Shown here piece by piece: positions 26,522 to 34,723 of a stretch of DNA of 64,000 nt. The stretch is from Neobacillus mesonae (lineage in GTDB: Bacteria; Bacillota; Bacilli; Paenibacillales; Paenibacillaceae): the NCBI GenBank assembly GCA_023715865.1, contig JAMBOW010000001.1, positions 2,046,001 to 2,110,000 of the forward strand, in the 5' to 3' direction. The translations under genes were made by a program, and so were the position numbers. A model generated the notes under the pieces. It saw only the letters and a program-made list of their open reading frames with translations, searched no databases and had not been told where the DNA came from. The stretch's first letter is position 1; the number at the start of each line of letters is the position of its first letter.

Positions 26522-27013
26522 TTACGGGTTCAGCGGATAAATCTTCGCATTGATGTTTTGATGCGCAATCCGGGCTGATGCCGCTGCCGCAAGACCAGCC
26601 ACCAAGTCATCTAAAAACACATGAATCCCTGCGTTTTTATTGTTCAATTTCTCAATAATACCTGTCTTCTCTTTATCCAAATACCCAAAGCTTGTAAGCC
26701 CTATCATACCATATACGCTCGTAATTCCAAGAGCAAGAGTCTCGTCCACACCATACAGCGGCTCATCCGCTTCCATCAGCGCTTGCAGCGGCTGGGGCAG
26801 CTGCCTCTTCTCTGCCAGCTCATCTAGAGCAACTCCCGTGTAAAGAGTATACTGTACCTCTCGTTTGGCAAGAACAGCACGTACACTGTCAATACACTCC
26901 TCTTCCTTAAGCTCCGGATGAAACTTTTTTTGAAGATCGTATACAATTTTGGCAATTGACTCCACGCTTACGCCTCTTCGTTTCAGCATCGCTTCCGCAA
27001 TTTCATATGACAT
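26522..27013 (-). CDS. Phosphatidylglycerophosphatase A-like protein (YutG family)
   Basis: This soluble protein of about 163 residues has the PgpA/YutG superfamily pattern. An N-terminal helical region (MSYEIAEAMLKRRGVSVESI) leads to a C-terminal half with GITSVYGMIGLTSFGYLDKEK and the acidic motif FLDDLVAGLAAA. The acidic pair supports metal binding. PgpA removes phosphate from phosphatidylglycerophosphate in E. coli, but that enzyme is membrane-bound; this shorter soluble branch may act on another substrate. It lies between dnaE and the small gene at 26154-26342. Confidence 0.75.
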   Translation of the reverse strand: MSYEIAEAMLKRRGVSVESIAKIVYDLQKKFHPELKEEECIDSVRAVLAKREVQYTLYTGVALDELAEKRQLPQPLQALMEADEPLYGVDETLALGITSVYGMIGLTSFGYLDKEKTGIIEKLNNKNAGIHVFLDDLVAGLAAAASARIAHQNINAKIYPLNP

Positions 27014-27205
27014 CCGCTGATTCCCCCATCCATCGAAACTAGGAACTTCGCATTACTTTGGCTGCATAACACGTATAACGCACCACACAGCAAGCTATAA
27101 AACCTGCTTGCACTTTTATGGTGTTCATAAGTGTATGCAGCAGCTGCGAAAATAGTTCGTAAAATGTACGTAATATCAGCTGGGATGTCATAAAAACTGC
27201 AGCCT

Positions 27206-30200
27206 TTATTTTAAAATAACAGTCCTCTTACCAAGCATATCTTCCAAACGCTGAATCAGTTCAGGTGATGGCTTGATCCGGTAGCCGTCACTCAATGCGC
27301 GGTAAGCCTTGCTCTCTTCGTAAAAAAGAATGGTCGCTACATTTCCAGGATGCTCCTGAAGCAATACTTTAAGCTCTGTCAGTATACCTGACTTTTCTAT
27401 TTCGGGCTTGATTTTAAGGAACACCCGCTGTTCATTACGAACACGAGGTTTATCCACAGAAGAGGAAGACCGTACAGGCACGTCCTTTGGGGCACTCGAC
27501 GAAGAACTGTTTGATTTATTGACACCTGCCTGCGGACTTTTGACAGCTCCGCTTTTTTCTCGACTGCCCGACTTCTTCTGAAGCGTCAGCCGCTGCAGAT
27601 GATCTGCAGTAAGTTCGGTTACCTCATCGGCAAGAAGCTTGAAACCCTCGTCCTGCAGCTGTACCTTAGCGCGTATAGCGATCAGCTGACCCTTGTCTGC
27701 CGCATCCTTACTTCTTCTCCATACTTCAGGAAACAAGACAACCTCGGTCCGTTCAATCTGATCTTCGAGCTCCATAAAAGCCATCGCTTTGCCTTGCTTA
27801 GTCGTGATCGGTTTAACAGAAACAACCATTCCTGCAGTGACCACCGCTGCATTATCTTCAGCTTCAGCAAGCTCCATCAGCTTCTCCGCCTCGTACTTCT
27901 CAAGCAGATCTGTGAAATCATCCAGAGGATGCCCTGACAGATACAATCCAAGCAGTTCACGCTCAAATTCCAGCTGCTGAGTGATCGTATATTTCGGGAT
28001 ATCCGGATACTCAATTTCCCAGTTAGGAGTTTCAACAAAATCAAACAGCTGAATCTGCAGATCTTCCCGCTCTTTGCGCCATTTAGTGGCGGCGTCCACC
28101 ACCTCATCCAGCATGGCAAACAGCTGCGCACGATGACCTGGAAGCGTATCAAAGGCCCCTGCCTGTATAAGTGATTCAATTACTCGCTTGTTGCAGACTC
28201 TGAGATCCACTCTCCTGCAGAAATCAAGCAGGCTCTCAAACGGTCCCTCGGCACGTTCAGCAAGAATGCTTTCCACAGCCTGAGTTCCTACGTTTTTAAT
28301 CGCAGCCAGTCCAAAACGGATGCCTGAACCTCCTGGTGCCGGTGTAAACAGAACCCCGCTCTCATTCACGTCCGGAGGCAAAACCCGAATATTCATTCGT
28401 CTGGCTTCGACAACATATTCCGCCACTTTACGATGGTTCCCCATGACTGCAGTCAGCATGGAAGCCATAAATTCGACAGGATAATGCGCCTTAAGATAAG
28501 CAGTCTGAAAGGCTAGAATACCATAAGCCGCCGCATGGGCACGCGGAAAACCGTAGTTAGCAAAGCGCACGATCATATCGTACACCGCTTCGGCATCCTC
28601 TTTGCTGTAGCCCTGCTTCAGGCTACCGTTTACAAAGTGCTCCCGTTCTTTATCCAGGACTTCACGCTTCTTCTTAGACACTGCTCTGCGCAAAAGATCC
28701 GCTTCACCTAAAGAAAACCCTGCCATCAAGGAAGCAATCTGCATGATTTGTTCCTGATACACAATAATTCCGTACGTATCCTCCAGTATAGGGGCGAGGT
28801 CCTGATGCGGATACTCTACCTTGATCTCCCCATGCTTGCCTTGAATATATTTTGGAATAAAATCCATTGGCCCTGGACGATACAGTGCTACCACTGAAAT
28901 AATGTCCTCAAATACCGACGGCTTCAGATCCTTCAGCACTCGCCTTACCCCAGCAGACTCCAATTGGAATATGCCTGTGGTATCTCCTTGTCCGAGCATC
29001 TCATAGGTAAGAGGGTCATTATCAGGTATCGATTTAAAATCAGGTACGTCTTTTTCCTGTTCCCCGATCCATCTCATACAGCGTTCAATAATGGAAAGCG
29101 TTCGAAGTCCAAGGAAATCCATCTTGAGCAGCCCAATAGCCTCAAGATTCTCCATAGAATATTGGGTAAGCGCTGTTCCCTCGCTGCCTTCTTGAAGAGG
29201 AACCGCATCGGTCAGCGGGTCTTTGGAAATGACTACTCCTGCCGCATGAGTCGAAGCATGCCTTGGCATCCCTTCCACTTTTTTAGCCATCGTCAGCAGT
29301 TCCTTAGTCTTCGTCTTGGTGTCATACAAAGCCTTCAGCTCAGGACTCATTTCAAGCGCCTTAGAGATATTCATCCCCACCTGCCCGGGTATAAGCTTTG
29401 CAGCTTTATCCACTTCGCCATATGGAATGTTCAGCACTCTGCCTACATCCCTGACCGCTGCGCGTGCTGCCAGTGTTCCAAAGGTAATAATCTGAGCGAC
29501 ATGCTCACGTCCATATTTAGCCGCGACATATTCAATGACCTCATCACGCCGTTCATCACTAAAGTCAATATCAATATCCGGCATCGTCACACGCTCAGGA
29601 TTGAGGAAACGTTCAAATAGGAGCCTATATTTGATTGGATCTACACTTGTAATATGAAGTACATAGGCTACAAGACTGCCCGCAGAGGAACCCCTTCCTG
29701 GACCCGTCGCAATCCCCTGTTTATGGGCATAAGCGATGAAATCCCACACGATGAGGAAATAATCAGAGAATCCCATTGTTTCAATAACGGAAAGTTCATA
29801 GTTCAGTCTTTCATACAGCTCGGATTTCTTGTCTTTATCCTGCCAGCGGTCTGTGTCCTTGTAGCGTTCTTCAAGACCTGTAAGGCACAGCTGTCGCAAA
29901 TATTCTCCAGGAGAAGTTGTGTCAGGAAGCGGGCGGTATTCCGGCAATATGGAATGTCCGAACTCCAGCTCAAGCTGTATGCTGTCTGCAATGGTGACCG
30001 TATTCCGAACCGCTTCCTCCACATGGGGGAACAGCCGGTCCATCTCCTCGCTGCTCTTCAGATAGAGCTGGCTTGAAGGAATACGAAGCCGATCCTCGTC
30101 TTCAACGGTTTTCCCTGTACCGATACAGATCAGTACATCCTGCACTTCGGCATCCTCCTGGGATAAATAGTGAGCATCATTCGTCGCTACAAGCGGAATC

Positions 30201-30790
30201 GACAGCTCTTCTGCAAGCTTGATCAGCTGTGGATTCACTCTTTTTTGTTCAGTAAGTCCATGATCCTGAAGCTCGAGATAATACCTGTCTCCAAATATCT
30301 GTTTGTATCTGCTTGCTGCCTTTCGTGCTTCCTCCACTTTACCCATCAACAGATGCTGTGGGATTTCTCCGCCAAGACATGCGCTTAGACATATGATCCC
30401 TTCGCTGTATTGAGCGAGGCTCTCCATATCGATCCTTGGCTTATAGTGGAATCCTTCCAAGTGTCCAATTGAGCTCAGCTTCATTAAATTCCGGTATCCC
30501 GTCATGTTCTGGGCCAGCAATATAAGATGATAAATCGGCTGGTCCTTGCGGCTGCCTCTCTCATGGCGGGAACCTGCCGTTATATATACTTCACAGCCGA
30601 TGATCGGCTTAATTCCTTTAGCAACACAAGCTTTATAAAAAGGGATGGCTCCGTACATGACACCGTGATCTGTTAGAGCTAATGCCTTCATCCCGTATTC
30701 TGCTGCCTTGTCCACGAGCTCTGTAATCCGCGCCGCACCATCAAGCAGGCTGTATTCGCTGTGAACATGCAGATGTACAAATGAACTCAT
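27206..30790 (-). CDS. dnaE: DNA polymerase III subunit alpha (DnaE)
   Basis: This replicative polymerase has about 1194 residues. It has an N-terminal PHP domain (VHLHVHSEYSLLDGA), the palm with catalytic aspartates in MPDIDIDFSDERR and LKMDFLGLRTL, and the fingers. A helix-hairpin-helix region (FGLAAIKNVG) and an OB domain (about 985-1085) follow. A Ser/Lys-rich linker (about 1090-1140) then joins a C-terminal domain ending TVILK. It is longer than the 1115-residue B. subtilis DnaE because of the linker and tail. The start ATG at 30790 (MSSFVHLHVH) is preferred to the GTG at 30811. Gram-positives use DnaE with PolC; PolC is not in the window. Confidence 0.95.
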   Translation of the reverse strand: MSSFVHLHVHSEYSLLDGAARITELVDKAAEYGMKALALTDHGVMYGAIPFYKACVAKGIKPIIGCEVYITAGSRHERGSRKDQPIYHLILLAQNMTGYRNLMKLSSIGHLEGFHYKPRIDMESLAQYSEGIICLSACLGGEIPQHLLMGKVEEARKAASRYKQIFGDRYYLELQDHGLTEQKRVNPQLIKLAEELSIPLVATNDAHYLSQEDAEVQDVLICIGTGKTVEDEDRLRIPSSQLYLKSSEEMDRLFPHVEEAVRNTVTIADSIQLELEFGHSILPEYRPLPDTTSPGEYLRQLCLTGLEERYKDTDRWQDKDKKSELYERLNYELSVIETMGFSDYFLIVWDFIAYAHKQGIATGPGRGSSAGSLVAYVLHITSVDPIKYRLLFERFLNPERVTMPDIDIDFSDERRDEVIEYVAAKYGREHVAQIITFGTLAARAAVRDVGRVLNIPYGEVDKAAKLIPGQVGMNISKALEMSPELKALYDTKTKTKELLTMAKKVEGMPRHASTHAAGVVISKDPLTDAVPLQEGSEGTALTQYSMENLEAIGLLKMDFLGLRTLSIIERCMRWIGEQEKDVPDFKSIPDNDPLTYEMLGQGDTTGIFQLESAGVRRVLKDLKPSVFEDIISVVALYRPGPMDFIPKYIQGKHGEIKVEYPHQDLAPILEDTYGIIVYQEQIMQIASLMAGFSLGEADLLRRAVSKKKREVLDKEREHFVNGSLKQGYSKEDAEAVYDMIVRFANYGFPRAHAAAYGILAFQTAYLKAHYPVEFMASMLTAVMGNHRKVAEYVVEARRMNIRVLPPDVNESGVLFTPAPGGSGIRFGLAAIKNVGTQAVESILAERAEGPFESLLDFCRRVDLRVCNKRVIESLIQAGAFDTLPGHRAQLFAMLDEVVDAATKWRKEREDLQIQLFDFVETPNWEIEYPDIPKYTITQQLEFERELLGLYLSGHPLDDFTDLLEKYEAEKLMELAEAEDNAAVVTAGMVVSVKPITTKQGKAMAFMELEDQIERTEVVLFPEVWRRSKDAADKGQLIAIRAKVQLQDEGFKLLADEVTELTADHLQRLTLQKKSGSREKSGAVKSPQAGVNKSNSSSSSAPKDVPVRSSSSVDKPRVRNEQRVFLKIKPEIEKSGILTELKVLLQEHPGNVATILFYEESKAYRALSDGYRIKPSPELIQRLEDMLGKRTVILK

Positions 30791-30847
30791 GATCTGTTTC
30801 GTCCCTTCCACTTAAATAACTTTACATACTTTATCTTTACTATTTTA

Positions 30848-30877
30848 TCATATCAGGCAAGGCTCCGCCCATAGAAT
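30848..30877 (+). promoter_or_regulatory. Candidate SigE promoter of ytrHI
   Basis: TCATATC (30848-30854) and CATAGAAT (30870-30877) are separated by 15 bp. The SigE consensus is close to KMATATT with CATACAAT at 14-15 bp. Six of seven and seven of eight bases match. ytrH is a known mother-cell (SigE) gene in B. subtilis, which supports the call. Confidence 0.6.
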
Positions 30878-30960
30878 AGAGTACAAGCTAATGAGAATCG
30901 GATACAGCAGCTGTCCACGTGTATCGTTGTAGATGGATATAAGAAAGGTGAGTGGCAAAA

Positions 30961-31284
30961 ATGAGTTTTATGTCAAAAGTAATCCTCGACTTCTTTATCG
31001 CCTTCGGCATCGTTTTAGGCGGTTCTATGCTTGGGGGAATCGGGGCAGTGATTTCGATGCAGCCGCCTACACAAACCATGCTGGATGTTGCCGGCCGCAT
31101 TAAAATTTGGGCACTTGCAGCAGCTGTAGGCGGAACAATCGATCCGATGCGTGTCATTGAGAGCAATGTGCTTGATGGAAATTTATCTCCTGCGATTAAG
31201 CAGATCATTTATCTCATCTTCGCCTTTCTAGGTGCCCATATGGGAACAGAGCTTGTGAAGTGGGTAAGCACCATCAGGAACTAG
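30961..31284 (+). CDS. ytrH: Sporulation membrane protein YtrH
   Basis: This 107-residue membrane protein has about three helices: a first glycine-rich one (FFIAFGIVLGGSMLGGIGAV), a second around RIKIWALAAAVGGTIDP, and a third at the C-terminus (IIYLIFAFLGAHMGTEL). B. subtilis YtrH is a SigE-dependent protein needed for efficient sporulation. I chose ATG 30961 (MSFMSKVIL), with GGTGAG about 8 nt upstream, over GTG 30952. It is divergent from dnaE, preceded by a SigE-like promoter, and followed 19 bp later by ytrI. Confidence 0.9.
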   Translation: MSFMSKVILDFFIAFGIVLGGSMLGGIGAVISMQPPTQTMLDVAGRIKIWALAAAVGGTIDPMRVIESNVLDGNLSPAIKQIIYLIFAFLGAHMGTELVKWVSTIRN

Positions 31285-31303
31285 TTAAGGAGGGAAAACG
31301 TCA

Positions 31304-31789
31304 ATGCGCGTGCCCCCGTTTCGCCGCTATCAGTCATTGATGCAATTGTCCGGGGTATTCGTTCTAGGGATGATTGTAGGGAGCGTTGTGTACAATGCTA
31401 TTTTTCACGCGAGCTATAATGAGCTGTGGCTTGAGAACAAAGACCTTAAGATCCAGGAGGAGCAGTACATTGACGATATCAACTCGCTTAAGAAATACAG
31501 CAAAAGACAAACGGTCATCAAAGAAATCAATATCCGCGCTGAAGAATCAGATAAAGCCCCCGATTCCGTGTCCATTAAGGAGATCATTCAGCTGCTTGGT
31601 AATGAGCTTGAAGTGCTCCGAGGAAGAGATGTCTATAATATCGATGAATACAGTAAGATGACACGCATTATGCTCGACAACAAAACCTATAACGTAAGAG
31701 GACACTCCTATTCGGTCAAGATTACCACCATGCTTGTGATGGAAGGAGTGCTGCAAGTTTGGATTGAGATTTCACCTGTTATTGAGTGA
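31304..31789 (+). CDS. ytrI: Sporulation membrane protein YtrI
   Basis: This 161-residue protein has one N-terminal membrane helix (about 14-35), a coiled-coil stretch (LWLENKDLKIQEEQY region) and a C-terminal alpha-beta domain ending in VWIEISPVIE. It matches YtrI of B. subtilis in order and layout, and is co-transcribed with ytrH behind a SigE-like promoter. AAGGAGGG lies before the ATG. The biochemical role is unknown; mutants in B. subtilis sporulate poorly. In B. subtilis nrnA (ytqI) is a neighbour; it is absent here. Confidence 0.82.
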   Translation: MRVPPFRRYQSLMQLSGVFVLGMIVGSVVYNAIFHASYNELWLENKDLKIQEEQYIDDINSLKKYSKRQTVIKEINIRAEESDKAPDSVSIKEIIQLLGNELEVLRGRDVYNIDEYSKMTRIMLDNKTYNVRGHSYSVKITTMLVMEGVLQVWIEISPVIE

Positions 31790-31919
31790 TACAAGGTACA
31801 TCGATGTTGACCATTTTAACTGGAATCATTTTGAATCATTTGAAATCTATAGTCAAAAACATGATACAATAGGGCTGTCTTCCATATTTATTATATAAAA
31901 AGGAGCTGTCCTTCTTCTC

Positions 31920-32231
31920 ATGCTTGATGCCATTCGTTACCTGCTATTTGCTTTGTTCATTCTCTCTACCGTCTGTGCCGGCTTCACCAGCATCCGTGGA
32001 CGCAGGGCAAAAGATGCTTTGCAAAGAGGTATCTACCAGGCAACGACAAACATTTGGATGGGGATTATGCTGATTATGCTCGCCTTTATTCAAATGTTTA
32101 TGTTCAGCGGTTCTACCGTAGCCGTTATTGTAGAAGGCATGTTTATCGTGCTGGGAGCTTTCAACCTGTTTGCAGGAATCCGCAATCGTATTCATTACTC
32201 TCATATCAAAAGCGAAAAGTCCCCCGGTTGA
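31920..32231 (+). CDS. ytpI: YtpI family membrane protein
   Basis: This 103-residue protein has three hydrophobic helices (about 4-22, 42-60 and 66-84) and a basic C-terminus. It fits the B. subtilis YtpI pattern and lies next to ytoI, as there, though in convergent orientation. The ATG at 31920 has its AGGAG 14 nt upstream, longer than usual. A TACAAT -10-like element lies near 31866, without a good -35. Its stop codon lies in the loop of its own terminator. Function unknown. Confidence 0.75.
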   Translation: MLDAIRYLLFALFILSTVCAGFTSIRGRRAKDALQRGIYQATTNIWMGIMLIMLAFIQMFMFSGSTVAVIVEGMFIVLGAFNLFAGIRNRIHYSHIKSEKSPG

Positions 32232-32241
32232 AAGGGGACTT
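32217..32241 (+). terminator. Terminator of ytpI
   Basis: An 8-bp stem AAGTCCCC/GGGGACTT has a 9-nt loop that includes the ytpI stop, followed by a pyrimidine-rich CTCCTTCTT. The opposite strand faces ytoI. Confidence 0.65.
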
Positions 32242-32264
32242 CTCCTTCTTATCTCAATTTATAC

Positions 32265-33602
32265 CTACGCCAGGTCTATCGATTGCAAAGTCATAATTGC
32301 TTTGCAGATAAGCTGTCCATCCCGAACAAGATCGATATCAAGCTTACAATTTCTCCTGCTCAGCTCCATCACGCTAGGGGATATCGTCACTTTATCTTCT
32401 ATCTGGAGTGGACGCACAAAATAGGTCGAAATGTTCTCCAGCATATGATCGTTTCCGGTAACCTCTCTCGCAATTCTATAGCCGGCCTGAGTCATCATAT
32501 GAATAAGAACGCCCTCTGAGATTGTGCCTAGATCCGTCGCCATCTGAGGAATAATGACCCCGTTATAATGAATCTCTCCCTGATCTCCCCTCTCTTCGAC
32601 AAAGCCGCTCCATATCAAATGGTCAAACGTTTCTCCAAGCTGAGGCTGCTTCTGGGTGTCACGCATAGCATCAAGCACTTCTTTACGCTTCACTGACGTA
32701 ATAAGCTTTCGATTTCGATCGACGATCGGCAAATAATCAATGCCTTCCCAGGCCATAATTTGCGCAGCGGAAGCCAGCGAAGTTTTGAGATTAGCCGTAA
32801 CGGGCTTGCGCACGACGCTTTTATCAATGCTTTGCTGGTCATCCAAATCTACCACATCTTTGCGGCTGATGATGCCGATGACCCGGTTCCATTCATCAAT
32901 AACGGGAAAACGCAGCTCTCCAGTTTCTAGAACAAGCCTGCTGAAGTCGGCTACTGTGCTGCTTAATTTTAAATAATAGGTCTTTGGCTTTTCGCCCACG
33001 ATATCCTCGACCAGCATAATTTTCTTCTTAATCAATCTGTCAAAAATCGCCCGGTTGATCATAGATGCCACTGTAAAGGTATCATGTCTTGAAGATATGA
33101 TCGGCAGATTAAGCTTGTCAGCAAGGTCCTTCACTTCTGCATTTGTTCCGAAGCCTCCGGTAATGAGTACGCCCGCACCCTGATTTAGTGCAAGGCTGTG
33201 CGCATTATCCCTGTTGCCGACGATAAGCAGGCTGCCTGCATCGATGTACTTCGCCATTGCTTCTTCTTTCATCGCACCAATCACGTATTTATACAACGGC
33301 TTACCCAGCCCTTCGTTTCCTCCAAGGACATGCCCCTCTACGATCTCAACGACATCACCAAAAGTGAGCTGTTCAGAAGCACCTCGCAGCCTTTTCTCCA
33401 CCCGTACCGTTCCAATCCGTTCTTTCGTTACAACCAAGCCCACATTTTCTGCTTCTTTTACAGCACGGTAGGCCGTGCCTTCACTAACTCCCATATCTCT
33501 TGCCAGACCGCGAACTGATATTTTTGACCCGATCTTTAACTGCTCTATGTATTGAAGGAGCTGCACATGCTTCGTTACCGTTTCTTCTTCAAATCCTTCC
33601 AA
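32265..33602 (-). CDS. ytoI: HTH-CBS-DRTGG-hotdog regulator YtoI
   Basis: This 445-residue protein has four parts in order. A winged helix-turn-helix spans about 10-80 (GLARDMGVSEGTAYRAVKEA), and a DRTGG-like domain spans about 85-185 (AGVLITGGFGTNAEV). A CBS pair spans about 190-310, and a C-terminal hot-dog domain about 325-440. This is the B. subtilis YtoI layout, a proposed nucleotide- or acyl-CoA-sensing transcription factor. The start is TTG at 33602 (M-E-G-F-E-E-E), with AGGGG 7 nt upstream; the longer reading to 33650 has no ribosome-binding site. It converges on ytpI. DNA targets are unknown. Confidence 0.85.
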   Translation of the reverse strand: MEGFEEETVTKHVQLLQYIEQLKIGSKISVRGLARDMGVSEGTAYRAVKEAENVGLVVTKERIGTVRVEKRLRGASEQLTFGDVVEIVEGHVLGGNEGLGKPLYKYVIGAMKEEAMAKYIDAGSLLIVGNRDNAHSLALNQGAGVLITGGFGTNAEVKDLADKLNLPIISSRHDTFTVASMINRAIFDRLIKKKIMLVEDIVGEKPKTYYLKLSSTVADFSRLVLETGELRFPVIDEWNRVIGIISRKDVVDLDDQQSIDKSVVRKPVTANLKTSLASAAQIMAWEGIDYLPIVDRNRKLITSVKRKEVLDAMRDTQKQPQLGETFDHLIWSGFVEERGDQGEIHYNGVIIPQMATDLGTISEGVLIHMMTQAGYRIAREVTGNDHMLENISTYFVRPLQIEDKVTISPSVMELSRRNCKLDIDLVRDGQLICKAIMTLQSIDLA

Positions 33603-33677
33603 ACTGTTTACACCCCTCCGACGAATCGATTTACGTATAGTTATAACCAATTATATCATTAAAAAGAAAAACAGCCC

Positions 33678-33735
33678 AAAAAAAGGGGTGACTCCTGCGC
33701 TATCTATAGATAACGCGAATGATCACCCCTTTTTT
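33678..33735. terminator. Nested bidirectional terminator between ytoI and the next gene
   Basis: The outer stem AAAAAAGGGGTGA/TCACCCCTTTTTT encloses an inner hairpin GCG-TATCT-AGATA-CGC (33698-33715). The A and T tracts let it act in both directions. It ends the gene at 33735-34049. Confidence 0.78.
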
Positions 33736-34049
33736 CAAATATTACTGCTATTTTCTTTAGCCGGTATAATTTTTACAGATTTCCCCTGTTCGGTATCCTC
33801 TGTCCATTTCAGCTCCCACTGGCGAAGCTTTGCTTTCCTTACACGCTCCAGCGCCTGCTTCTTCTCTTCATCCACACCTAAAATAAAGTGCAGATTTGCA
33901 CCGATTACGAGCAGCGTAAATGCCAGCCAGGCTATGCTGAATCCTGCACTCCAGCCTTCAAAAGTAAGCTTCGGCAGGGCATAAACCAGCATCACCCCGG
34001 CTATCAGCATATAGAGTACATGCTTCCACTTTCCAAATCTTATACTCAT
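33735..34049 (-). CDS. Small membrane protein of unknown function
   Basis: This 104-residue protein has two membrane helices (about 11-28 and 37-58). A highly charged cytoplasmic tail follows (KKQALERVRKAKLRQWE and onward), likely a short helix. The start ATG at 34049 has AGGTG about 8 nt upstream. It lies between ytoI and yheA on the same strand, and ends in a nested terminator. I do not recognise a family. Confidence 0.65.
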   Translation of the reverse strand: MSIRFGKWKHVLYMLIAGVMLVYALPKLTFEGWSAGFSIAWLAFTLLVIGANLHFILGVDEEKKQALERVRKAKLRQWELKWTEDTEQGKSVKIIPAKENSSNI

Positions 34050-34161
34050 CCCTTTCACACCTGTTCAACTCCTCTTCTATCATAGAATCTATATTTCTAT
34101 TCTATGAACAAGAAGAAATAATATGTGAGTTGATTTCAAAAGAAAGAGAGATAGTATGAGA

Positions 34162-34512
34162 TTAGTTTCTTAGTTCGCCGCCATACAAGTGCTGCAGACT
34201 TTCCATAATAATCTTATTGACATCTTCAATAATAACGCTGAGACGTCTCTCCGCTTCAAACAGTCTGCGAATATTCAGGTTCAGGCTAAGTACTTCAAAG
34301 GACTTTTCCATCGTTTCCATTTCTTCCTGTGAAGGCATATCCCCTGTCATCATACGCTGTTGAATTTCGTTCTGACGAACACGAAACTCATCAAGCATAC
34401 GCTTGGAATCCGGATCCGCCTCTACCAGCTTCATAGCCTGGGAAATTTCTTGCACTTCCTCGCTCTCTCTAAGTGCTTTCGCCAAATCGTGTGCTTTGTC
34501 ATAAACGTTCAT
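34162..34512 (-). CDS. yheA: YlbF/YmcA family protein YheA (UPF0342)
   Basis: This 116-residue all-helical protein carries the UPF0342/YlbF-family pattern MNVYDKAHDLAKALRESEEV with a C-terminal FEVLSLNLNIRRLFEAE helix. Relatives YlbF and YmcA form the Y-complex that affects RNA processing and competence in B. subtilis; YheA itself has no assigned role. AAAGGAT precedes the ATG. It is divergent from the yheC/yheD array, and yheA-yheB-yheC-yheD is also a B. subtilis neighbourhood. Confidence 0.85.
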   Translation of the reverse strand: MNVYDKAHDLAKALRESEEVQEISQAMKLVEADPDSKRMLDEFRVRQNEIQQRMMTGDMPSQEEMETMEKSFEVLSLNLNIRRLFEAERRLSVIIEDVNKIIMESLQHLYGGELRN

Positions 34513-34616
34513 AATACATAATCCTTTCTTTTGTTAAAGTTGTACTATTATTTTGCATGCTTCTATCCAGGTACAACAACCTAAAATTAAAACGAATTTT
34601 GCAAAAAATGGTCAAT

Positions 34617-34645
34617 CACCAAGGGATATATGTCCTCATATGATG
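34617..34645 (+). promoter_or_regulatory. Candidate SigK promoter of the ATP-grasp array
   Basis: CACC (34617-34620) and CATATGATG (34637-34645) are 16 bp apart. The SigK consensus is mACm-N16/17-CATANNNTA, so all but the final base match. It is about 80 bp upstream of the first ATP-grasp start. The motif is short, so confidence is moderate. SigK control would suit a late spore-coat function. Confidence 0.45.
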
Positions 34646-34723
34646 AATCACATGCACTTTCTCATATTCAGCTTACATCTAAAAATGACTGACATCTTGT
34701 TTGCCCCTGGAAGGAGATCCACG

